Source: Bugulina stolonifera (taxonomy: Eukaryota > Bryozoa > Gymnolaemata > Cheilostomatida > Bugulidae). From it: 64,000 nt of DNA. The notes below the pieces were generated by a model. It made no database searches and was not told where the DNA came from. It saw nothing but the letters and a program-made list of their open reading frames with translations. The stretch is from positions 15,149,072 to 15,213,071 of the forward strand of contig OW285189.1 of NCBI GenBank assembly GCA_935421135.1. The letters are read 5' to 3'. The position numbers and the translations under genes were made by a program. Below are positions 36,210 to 46,996 of the stretch, one piece after another. Position 1 is the first letter of the stretch, and every line of letters starts with the position of its first letter.

Positions 36210-38611
36210 TTAATTGAGGAGTTCTATATACGCTCCTCTTCTGATCACGTCTTGCAGACGGTTTTGGAGTGGTTCATATGATATTGAAGATGTTTTGGCC
36301 AATAAATTCTCCTCTGGGTTGTAGAAAACCTTGAGTACTCCGGTAACTAACACTTCATATATTTCTCTCATTAGACCTTCAAATCTGTGTAAAATAATTA
36401 GCCATGGCTTGATTGTGCTTATGTAGTCAAACATTGAAGTATTTTAATGGGAAATACTTTACTTCTGCGTTAAAGAATTAATACTTCCTCTTTAACATTA
36501 GCAGTGGGAGTCAATACTTAGACTAACGGATAATGTATGAAATAACTATATGAAAATGGGATTCAGTCATTGTCTTTTAATGTAGTAAAATGCTGACATT
36601 TGCACAAACCTGAGGTCAAAGGCTTCCCTATCCCAATGCTCGACTCCACCGTACTTTCCCAAGTATCGCAACATAATGTTTTTGTAGAAGTAGCTAGGAA
36701 ACTGGTGAAACTGTGGGTCAGCCTCTTTTAGAAGTTTGAGTATTTTCAGCATTGTTAACACCCGCCTATATTAAATCAAGAAATACGAAACCTGGAAATT
36801 TATAATCTGTACATGTACTTCCAACATTTTATAATCACAGCCTATGGTTATGGTACTTATAAAAGTGGAATAGAACGATGTCCACTATGCTTACATAATT
36901 ATATACTTACAGACAGTTAGGTACATACTCAAGGAGGGTACATAAATACTTGCTGACGGCTAGGTACATATACTTACAGACGGTTTGATACATATACTTA
37001 CAGACAGTTAGGTACATACTTACTGACGATTAGGTACATATACTTACGGACGGTTAGCGTATGTTTTGGCAAATCTCTTCTTTTCCCGTTGTGAACAAGA
37101 CATTCTCCAGCAGTCTTCGTGGTCATCTGGGTTCTCCTTGTTATATGGTTTAGCTACCAGATTCCAGCTTCTGGTCCTGTAAAACATGAATACTATATTT
37201 GAGGTGAAGTTGATGTGCATATATGTGCTACAGCTGAAGGACAAGATGCCCAGTCTCACATTGATAACTGACCCTGACTTGTACTCACTTTGGGTATATC
37301 TGGGTGCCATTAACACAGGCTACCACATCGATTGTAGTTATTACAGATGCCCTGCTATCTTTTCGGGACAAAACCAGTGTAGTTGCTGGTCCACTTTCTG
37401 TTCTGCTAACTTCAAAAGGTAAATTCAGTGTATTCCTTGCTATGAAGGAGTCGATCTTACTTTGAAAATCCCGTCTAACCTACAAATACAGTATAAATCT
37501 CACTGATCAAATGTTGTGTTGGTTGCATTATACATGTAATAATAGTTACAAGTGTATCTGTGTAAATGTTTACAGTATGCATTACAAAATATTTCCACTG
37601 TCAGGGGTCTCATCAGGGATAAGCATTGTGGTCAACTTTTTTGGCAGTGCTAGTGTTGTAGTGACTGTATTTTGGTGTAGTTTTACCTGTTTTAGGTGTT
37701 CATTTGCTTATCTATTAAAAAACACTGATACAACGTATACAATACAGAGCTATGTTGTATAGTATATACCATTTGTGGAGGGGAGGCAATTAGTATAATA
37801 GAGAAACGGTATGCACCCATACAGTGGTGATATATTCATGTAGCCTATTGCATTTGGGCTTGTGAGTGATTTGACTGTGGATCCCACAGTTCTTGGTTGT
37901 AATTTTTTACAAACAACCCCCAGAGTTATCTACATTAGCTGACAGTGTCCATACACTCACCTCTCACACACTCACCTTCTTAGCACTCAAATAGCCCTGT
38001 GCAGTCAAGAGATGTTGAGGTCCACCACGGACCTTTCTCCACCCTGGCCTGTCACACTGCTCCAGGACCCCTGTGTTGGGTTTAACTTTATTTCTTTTCC
38101 CTGGAGAACCTGGCATTTTAAGATAAACCTGGACATCAAAGTCTGATGTTCCAGGTAGAGCAGACAACTCATAGCTACTTCCTGTGAACACTTCTGCCGA
38201 ATACGAACCTTTCAAAGCTGGCCTCACCACCCTTTTCATTGTTTCATTAGCGTAGGCTGAAGATAAACAAACAGGACTGTATTTCAATGTTTCTTGCTAC
38301 TTGTGTGCATACATCACTTCATGCATTGTAATAACTATTGGCACTATTACCGGTAGCTATTTCTAATGCACATTTCTAATGCAGCATGTAATATGTATTT
38401 CCAATATTGAATTGTTGGGTAGATGATGGAAAACCTAAGACACATGATAATATTGTGTGGTAAACTGCTAACATTTGACATTTGGCTCGGTTGGGTCTTG
38501 AAGGTAATCAGTTATGACTTCATTTAATTTCTGTCTCAACTCTATTCTTTGTTCTGGTGTCATTGAAGATTTATTCTTCTTGCTTCTTTGTCTCCTCACT
38601 CGTCTTCCCAT
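36210..38611 (-). CDS. cGLR: cGAS-like receptor A (Mab-21/CD-NTase fold nucleotidyltransferase)
   Basis: Six exons: 38611-38473, 38256-37976, 37479-37289, 37176-37048, 36765-36610, 36384-36210; phases agree and give 356 residues. Catalytic residues of the cGAS/Mab-21 type are present: G72-S73 in TGSSYELSALPG, D85 and D87 in SDFDVQVYLK, and the third acidic residue D191 in TTIDVVACV. Downstream are the family motifs GPATTL, a CWRMSCSQREKKRF segment equivalent to the Mab-21 W-x-x-S-F-S motif, the helix SYFYKNIMLRYL and the C-terminal FYNPEENLLA. Such enzymes make cyclic dinucleotides when nucleic acid binds and signal through STING; ligand and product here are unknown. The N-terminus is strongly basic (MGRRVRRQRSKKNKS), which could bind nucleic acid. 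A cGAS-type HxxxxxCCxxxxxxC zinc thumb is not evident. The first donor (GTTAGC) is weak. The gene is convergent with HURP. Confidence 0.82.
36903..37057. repeat. 24-25-bp tandem repeat spanning the cGLR-A exon 4 donor
   Basis: About six copies, on the gene's strand, of CTAACCGTCCGTAAGTATAT plus GTAC. The first copy is the real exon-intron junction (…GCTAACCGTCC, then GTAAGTATATG), so each later copy carries about ten exonic bases plus a donor-like GTAAGT. Confidence 0.88.
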
Positions 38612-40656
38612 GTTAGAGCCTTGTTTAACCTGCTACAAACATATATTTGATGATACTAACGTTTAAATAGAGCTCAGCTCCATATTTGTTATGTAGATGG
38701 TAATCGAGATTATTGGCAGTGATTTTGAAACTTCTGGGGGAATTTTCAAACTTTTAGAATTATTTTATTTCGAAAACACTATAATATGCTGATCACAAAA
38801 CGTTGAGTTCTGTGAATTGGTGAGGGTACCAAGGCTATGGCTACTTTTAGTGCACTTAGTCCACTCAACACTATGAAACACAAAGTAGAGAAAATGGCTT
38901 TCAAAGTTTGCCACATACATTTTCATGTATTATCATTACTTACAGCAGTGTAGTTAATTTTTTAAACCCACACCATAAACAGGGAATATAACTCCTACAA
39001 AATTATTTTGCAGTTTACATTAATATGTAATACTGATTATTCAGTCTCTCGTGTAACTTGTAAATTTAAGTGGTTAGGGTACCATTCTGGTTGAATGGAG
39101 AAAGGGAAGACAGTAAAGGACAATAATACACAAGTTTTCCACAGACATGTGCCAAGCAGACAAATACTCAAGTCAAGAGTCAAGTAAGAGTATATATTCC
39201 CAATTGATAAAAAGTAATTTAGAGTCAACTCATCGGATGAAGCAAGTCAAAAGTAGAGTAAGAGTAAATAAACAGCCATTTTGAAAAGTAAAGTAAGAGT
39301 CAAGCAACTAGTGCCAAAATGCTAGAGTCAGAGTAGAGTCAAAAGTACAGCGGTATGTCAAAGAGAATACCAATGGGAATTTTGTATAACACAAATTTCT
39401 GATGTATACAAGTGTGACAACACACAATAGATAATACTTAGTGTTAGATCCGATTTTCTGTCAGTTATAGTAGTTCTGAGGAACAAAGGCTACTTCAAAT
39501 TTGCACTTGCTATAATGGTAGGTCTGTTTATCTATAAGCCTCTCAGCTTCTCTATGGTGGACAAGACTTATTACATAATTACACCAAACCAATAGAATTA
39601 TCATTGATAGCTGAGAGATTAGAGTAAAGTAAGAGTCAAGCATCATGCTTTGTAGAAGAGTAGAAGTAAAAGTCAATTCCCAGCTTTCACACAATACAAA
39701 AGCACAAGTCAATTAAAAGTAATGAAAAGCTGTTGCTCGAGTTAACTTGAGTCGAGTAAAATGACTCTGACTCGAGTGCCCATGTCTGGTTTTCCATGGA
39801 TGACCACTACGTAGAAGGAGATGACTCCCATTCTATTTGTATAAATAAATGCTGGGCGAATTATGTTCCATGTGCCTGTATTTGCATATCTATTCTTTCT
39901 ACACATCTAGAGTGCAAGCAGTCATAATAACCATTCATAACCAAAATAATTACAATATATATAAACATCTAATTACAAATAATATATAACTATGTTATTT
40001 CTATCTGTATGTTTACAATAAAGCATTGACTGATCTTACCTGATGCTGATGGTCAACTGGTAACAGCAACAGGCAACGCTGTAAAGAACATTACTGGATA
40101 GATGCTTCGAATAACAATATCATCAACCAATTATATTGAACTTCTAGAATGTTCTTTCCAGGGTTCATGAATAAAAACATTATTATTGTTATACCATTTG
40201 GGATTTCCCACATTCCCCACTTTGCCAATTAGGTGCAGTAGTGGAGAAATTTAGATAATACAATAGTGATATATTCACAGAAAAACCCTGTTTAATTCTG
40301 TACTAATAACTAGACAGATATGATTTGTTTAAGTTTATAGATATAAGCCATTTTGTACAGTCATAATTAGTAAAACTTTATTTGCATAAAATGATCCAAT
40401 AGAGCTAAAACAGGTATAAAATAAGCTTCATTGTATGATATGATATCCTTATTGGTATTATTATATTTCACTCCTCAATAAATTGGCTATAATAGTCATG
40501 CTTCAAACAAACATAGATATGGATAATAAAATTTTTGTAAGTACGCAGGTAGAATTGTATTGGTATATTGTTGTCAGGTGTTGACATGTAATTGGGTGTT
40601 AGTTGGTAAAGAGGGTAGTTTGTGCAAAATATAAAATTCACACTTTTCAATTAGAA
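38612..40656. other. Intergenic between cGLR-A and cGLR-B
   Basis: No gene seen apart from a hAT-type MITE at 39142-39788 and a MITE end fragment near 40231-40255. The cGLR-A promoter should lie at the left end of this stretch. Confidence 0.5.
39142..39788. mobile_element. hAT-type MITE (647 bp)
   Basis: The ends cagacatgtgcc and ggcccatgtctg-type (gtgcccatgtctg) form short inverted repeats. Both sides carry the same 8-bp duplication GTTTTCCA (39134-39141, 39789-39796). The interior is rich in short AGTCAAG/AGTAAGAG direct repeats and has no transposase. Confidence 0.85.
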
Positions 40657-43064
40657 TTAGGATATGCTACAGTAGGATTGTTCAGTTGTAGTCTGTTCTC
40701 CTTCTGGAGGTTGAACTCTTGTAACTGGACTGGCCCATGTAGCATGGGACAGGACCCTTACAGCTGGGATTGGCACTCTCGATACTATATTTATATAAGT
40801 TCCTCTTCTTATAATGCCTCCCAGATAGTTGGCCACTACCTGCATGCTGCCTAGGTCCTCATTGTCCAGATAGTTGACTTCCTTGTTGAAATGCAATGGT
40901 AAATAGCCGTCATCAAGAACTTCATGGATTAGTTTAATCATATCCTTGAATCTACAAATAAAATAACCAACTCACATTGCATATCAAGCACCTTTTTTCA
41001 AGTTTCATTGAAAGCTAGTCCACTTCCTTGCTAGAATAACTTTCTACATGTTATATAAAATGATAATAATTAATTAACCATGAAAATGATTCTCTGTCAC
41101 ATTTTAACAACAGTTTGGAAGCTAGCAGGAACATAATTATTTTGGTAAAAATTTTGCAGCGTTAGTTGGAAGATGTGGGACAAACAGATCAATTTGAAAT
41201 CTAGAGGAGTTCAAAAGTGGGTGAATCTAATTAACTTTTCTCTGGGAATTATTACTTGCTGATTATCATTACAAACCTTTCAGCTAAACTGTTTCTGCCC
41301 CAGTCAACTCCAGGGTTTCTCTCATCTAACAGAAACAGCACATTTTTATAGAAATAGCTGGCAAACATTCGTAGCTGTGGATGGTACAACTTTATCACTT
41401 TTATTATTCGCAGTAGTGTTAATTTTCTCCTGAAAATAAAAAAATGCTGGTGTACAAATAAATCAAAACTCTCAATGTATATTTGTATTTTACTTCATTA
41501 TTTTGTAGGCAGAAATGATGTTTTATGCAAATAAATTAAATAAATTTATACATATTCTTCAAACTGTAACTGATCCAAGTTTACCACTTTATTATTTGAA
41601 CCTACACAGAGTAATAATGGTAGTCCCGTAGTTTCTCCAGTTCCTCCGTTGCATACGACTGTCTCCATAAGTCACCTCCAGATTTATGCGGTTTACCCAC
41701 CAAATCATATTCACTGAAATTAGTAAAATACACAAAAACAATATAATACAATTGCTACTGGATGCTGTAGAATGCTGTCAATTTTATATCTTCTAATTTC
41801 CAAAAATTAGCAAAACTACGAGTTGTGATGACTAATTGATACTCCATTCTAGCATAATCAATGTTACCTATTTTCCAAATCAATTTTCCGAACGCACACA
41901 ACCAGGTCCATGTTTATTGTCTCCCCCTTCCACCTCACATCTAGAGTTGTAGCTGGCCCATGGGTTGATCTTCTTATTTCAGCCTCTGCACCTCGGAATG
42001 TTATCTTGAAGTTGGAAGCCCTCAAAGCTTTATCAATTTCACTAGTTATTAAATTTCTTGCCTGCGGAAAGAAATATCACCCAATTGGAAGAGTGCACAT
42101 TGTATTTGTCCATTTATTTAATAAAACACTGAAGGTCATCATCTGGTCTCCTCAACTTTCTTAGTTAATAAGTGTAGTACAACAGCAAAACAATTAAAAA
42201 AGATTTGGTGAGAATCAATCAATTACATATGAATTTACTCAATACCCTCAGTACAATAGCTAACCTTGATTGGCGAAAGGAAACCATCACTATTCAGTAG
42301 CTTAGGTGAACCTCCCTCTACTTTTCTCCAGTCTGGGTCGCCAATCTCCACAACTCTAGCTTTTGTTTGCTTACTGCCCGGAATTTTTAGGAAGAATTGT
42401 ATATCAAAGTCGGATGAACTGGGGACTGCCGTGAATTCATACGAACTTCCTCTGTACTTTTTATCAGCGATATGTCCTTGGAGAGCGGGCAGTATCAGAT
42501 TCTCAGTGATGTAGTTCACCAGTTCTGCAGATAGTTTTGAATTTCCTTGTGTTAGTGCACAAGGGCAGAATACAGGAGTCAAGACTACGTTACTCATTTA
42601 TATTTAGTGGAGGAAATGGAAAACTTCTCAAAACAATAAACAAATTTGCTACAGTGGTAACATTCTAACATCATGTATTGCTGGTTTAGTAGATAAAGAC
42701 TTGACTTGTATAATATAATATTTCATACCACTACTGGCTGTATTTTACACCATAACATGCTTGTACCTGGGAAGTACCCACATAGACTACCAAATTTACC
42801 TGGCTTAGCCTTCTGCACATCTGTCAATGCTGAACTCAGATATTCTTGCTCTATCCTCCCCAGTTGTTTACCCAGTTCCTTGTCCTGATCGACAGTGCCC
42901 CCCACACTCAGTCTTTTCATGGAGTCCGCTACACCTGTGTTAATATCACCAGCACAACTTTTAGAGTTGGCTCCACATGTTCCTTGAGGAGATTTCTTAC
43001 CTTTACGGCTGTCAGTTATTGTTACTAACACACTCGCTAGCAGCAACATCCTTGCCATGCCCAT
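40657..43064 (-). CDS. cGLR: cGAS-like receptor B (Mab-21/CD-NTase fold), hydrophobic N-terminus
   Basis: Six exons: 43064-42800, 42545-42265, 42061-41868, 41713-41606, 41429-41277, 40951-40657; all phases agree, 431 residues. Motifs: G121-S122 in YRGSSYEFTAVPSSS, D134 and D136 in DFDIQFFLK, D234 in ETINMDLVVCV; then HGPATTLDVRW, LWRQSYATEELEKL (Mab-21 W-x-x-S motif), SYFYKNVLFLLDERNP and LPLHFNKEVNYL. Exons 2-5 are near-identical in length to those of copy C and the 281-nt catalytic exon has the same length in A. The first about 17 residues (MGMARMLLLASVLVTIT) look like a signal peptide or membrane anchor, unusual for a cytosolic sensor. A 40-residue C-terminal extension, absent from C, follows the conserved end. 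The acceptor of exon 2 is AAG rather than CAG/TAG. Role by family: nucleic-acid-activated cyclic dinucleotide synthesis; activity untested. Confidence 0.82.
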
Positions 43065-46000
43065 GAGATTCCAATTCCCTACAGGGTTAGTGTGCAACTT
43101 CTGATACAACTAGTAAGTTAGTGTGTAAAGATTCGAATTAAAGAAGTTCTAGTTAGTTAAAACTGTCCTGGGACAATTTGCAAGTCAACTGTAATGGAGT
43201 AAGTCGAGATAGCTTGTTTGAGTCTTCACCAAACAGTGAGTTTCACAGTTATAATTCACTGCAGCAGCTTGGTATTTGTGCAACCAACTCTTTGGTATAA
43301 AATAAAAATGGTAAAGGGAGGTTTCGAAAATGTCAGTTAGAAACCGTTTGTCTGTGGTTGGGGTTTGGGGTTCAAAGTATTCTGAACATCCTGTTTCTAA
43401 TTGAAATTTTCAAACAGTTGCAAATTCGTATAAAATATCCCAGAATATAGGTATAAAATAGCTAGCTTTTCAACACCATTCTTACTTATTTATCTTCTGG
43501 CATCATTGCTTCGCCTTTAATTATTATCTACTATCTGTTGTGATTAGAGTATCACTTACCATTCATGATGATGATTAACTCCGCTACTTTACTATAATAT
43601 GAAGCAGATAGCTCGACAACAAGATATGGAATGAAAGCTCTCAATTCTTGTGCGCTATTATATACTGTATCACGTATGTATATTAATATATTTTAATGTA
43701 TTGTTAGGTTGTGATTGATCACTTTAGTAATATTATTTTGTTGATCTATGAATCATGAAAAACATATGAAGCAATATTTGAACAATGCCTGGAGTAGGGG
43801 AATTTTATGGGGAATTCCCACCCTGGAAATTACCACCTGGGAATATGTTGCAGTATTGCGCAGCCGAAGTGTACAATGGTATGGTATGCAATCAATCATG
43901 ATAGTAGCAATAATAGAGTTATCTCTATGGTAGCAATATACCAGAGTTGGGTCCAAGTCGACTTGCAAGTCAACAAGTCAAGTCATTTCTAAAATTTTTG
44001 AGGCAAGTCAAGTCAAAGTCAAGTCAGTGCTGCCTCAAGTCAAGTCAAGTAACTTCTAAAATTTTGAAGGCAAGTCAAGTCGAAGTCAAGTCAAGTCAGT
44101 GATGCCTCAAGTCAAGTCAAGTCAAGTCAGCTGTCATGTAAGTCACAAGTCAAGTCAAGTCAAAGTCAAGTCAAGTCGAAATGCAAGTCAAGTGGAAGAC
44201 AACTTCAAAAAATTGTACATTTTCCAAAACATCATTTTTTTCGTTTAGTAGGCATTTCAATCCATGAAAAACCTATGGCAAGGTGTAGCAGGGCATGTAC
44301 ATGTATGTTATGCAATCATGGTAAAGAACTAGTCTATATAAGTAGTATTATTGGCACTACGGTCGAGACTGGTCATATAGTATTATATACTCTACAATAT
44401 ACAGTTGCTGTATATTGTAATGGTGATGCAGTGTTACATAGCATGTCAACAGCACATGGTACAGCAGAGTGTCCACTGGCCAGTCCTGCAATTTAACTCT
44501 AGTAATTATTGCACTGTACATTGTATTCACTACTTACACCACACCTAGGCTACACTTACACTACTTGCACTGTGTGTACTTGTGACTATGCATTGTCGTT
44601 GTGTAGTCTCACGTACACACAGCCTGAATTGTGTATCCTCATAGCTAACCTTGATATACTCTGAGTGCTGCTAGTAGCACTGACCTAGTACAAATGATAA
44701 ATAGGTAGACAATTGAGACCTTTTTTCCATGTTGGCTAAACACTGTACAAAATTTTTATTTGCCATATTGACTTGGCAGAACCTAAGTCAAAATCACAAG
44801 TCATTCATGTGTCCAAGTCAAGTCAAGTCAAGTCACATTGATGTGCAAGTCAAAGTCAAGTCAAAATCACAAGTCATTCTTGTGTCCAAGTCAAGTCAAG
44901 TCAAATCACATTGATGCACAAGTCAAAGTCAAGTCAAGTCAGCAAGTTGGCAAGTCCAAGTCAAGTCGACTTGTGACTTGACTTGACTTGGCAAGTCAAG
45001 TCAAACCTATGACTTGGACCCAGCTCTGCAATATACTGATAGTGATACTTCACTGACAGCTTAACAACATGATAACATAAAATATACCTTATCAAATAAT
45101 ACCTAATAGCAGCACACTACTGGAGTGTTGATTATGAATGGCCCAATATTACCCACAATACCTTCTACATCTTTTATAGTTCTGTTTCGAACTGTCTCTT
45201 TCGAACAGTTGTAGTTTAGTTTTAGTGTCTTTGTTTTATTGGGTTTTATTTGGTTCCTGTTTTGTAGTTTATTTTTGTCATTTTCTTTTTTTCTAGTAGC
45301 TTCCATATGTACAAGATGCATCTATAACATTGTCCACTCCTAACACTGTATGTTTATATCTATGTCTACAGTCTACCTCCCTTTACTGTTCACTTCCCAT
45401 TCAGCATAACTCTCTCAGTTTACTCTCTACTATGTCACAGTTGAATTACTATCTTATACTCTACATTCCACCACTACTATAATATACATGTACATGTATA
45501 TAACACTAGCTGGTAATATTATGTACATGTATGTGTGCTCAATATCCAGTGTTATTGAATCTGTTTAAGGGTTGTGTTCTCCCTGCTACTAGTGTTCAAG
45601 AGTGAAAGACTTCTATTTATATTACTTTGTTGCTATTCAGATGCAACACACTCAGTGGGATACTAAAACATAACAGAGGCCGCTGGCCTCCGAATAATCC
45701 CTGTGAAACCATGCAATATAATTTTAAAAATGTAACTAACTTACAAAACAATTATAATATTTTAAGGCGTCTTATTTTTTTAGAATTATTAGCTGAGAAG
45801 TTATTTTTAATTTTAAAATAAAGATCTACTATCTGAATTAACCAATTAGCTAACAGGCTACAAGTTATGATTAGCAAGACATCACATTTTTTGAAGTTTA
45901 TGTTGTAGGAGAGACCTCTAACACTGCATGAAACTTTCATGTATGTGTTAGAGGTGAATCATTTGAGGTGGATACACTCCCAACTGAGGATGTGCCGTAC

Positions 46001-46996
46001 TTAAGCTAAAACAGTTGGGCTTAGGGGGTATTGAGACTCTTGAAATGCATGTTTTAGTGTTACATATAGAACAAAAAACATGTGCATCCCTGGAATAACA
46101 CGATCCTAGCCAGCCAATATCCTATGTATTGACATCAAACAATTGCAGTCTTGAAACTAGTAATAAAGTGAGGGGTACATGTGCACACTTGCTAGCCGTG
46201 TACCCAGTAAAAATAGGTGCCCTCACTTCTAAGCTGTGTGAAAGTGTGTGTGATAACACAACTCTAACAGTGTAAGACTATCAATGTGATTGGTGATATT
46301 ACATTATAGAAATCAGTGTAAAAGTCAAACATGGTCGTACTACTCATACATAGATTTATGAACCTACTTGTACAAGTCTACATTATGCTGGTACATGTGC
46401 ATTGTATATTGTTTTAATTTTCCAAGGGAATCTTTAACAACATTAATGGATAAGATTTAAGGAAAAACCCCCAGAATCTCATCTGCATGCAATATGTTAC
46501 TAGTAGAGTAAAATATTCAATGTGTAAAAAAATTGCCATTCATTAAAATTTAATGTTAAATGCCAAAATTCCCAAGATTCAGCTTTGCAGGTACATTGTA
46601 GAAATAAACTTGTATACAGCGAATATAAAAGGTTTCACACAATGTTGTCTACAATAATTGAATATTGTTACATGATATCTTTTACAATGACAATATTAGT
46701 AATTATTGCTAATTATATATGTGTAACAAGAAAGAAAAACCCATTATTAATAATCAAGGAAGAGAAAGAAGTATTGGGCAGTATATCTATATTATACTCT
46801 CTACTACATAACATTGTCACAGTTGTAGGTATTGTGGAAATGGATTTGAACCACAGAGTTGTCTCCTCTATGGTTTGAACTAAATGAGAAGTAACATTGG
46901 CAGTAAACCACAAGCTATGACTGCGAAGTCTGGACTTGGGACCAACGACTATTTAATTTTTCATTGCAATAGAAAAGGAAACTGTTCTTGAGCAAT
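43065..46996. other. Intergenic between cGLR-B and cGLR-C
   Basis: Holds the cGLR-B upstream region, a family-M2 repeat at about 43305-43440, a hAT-type element (43942-45028), a further M2 fragment at about 45170-45290, and sequence at 45060-45150 duplicated at 50590-50665. A plus-strand open frame near 46585-46878 has no support beyond being open. Confidence 0.55.
43942..45028. mobile_element. hAT-type non-autonomous element with CAAGT repeats (1087 bp)
   Basis: The ends cagagttgggtccaagtc and gacttggacccagctctg are inverted repeats with one mismatch. An 8-bp duplication CAATATAC flanks both sides (43934-43941, 45029-45036). Both subterminal regions are packed with CAAGT/GTCAAG words. No transposase frame. 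The paralogous region beside cGLR-C (about 50380-50405) lacks the element and keeps one copy of the target. Confidence 0.9.

Noticed and set aside
41910..42164. Plus-strand frame repeated at 48483-48731
   Set aside because: Antisense shadow of the catalytic exon 3 of cGLR-B and cGLR-C; it recurs only because the exon is duplicated.
46585..46878. 97-codon plus-strand frame with one hydrophobic stretch
   Set aside because: Starts with a non-ATG codon, lies in AT-rich intergenic DNA and has no neighbouring exons or family motif.
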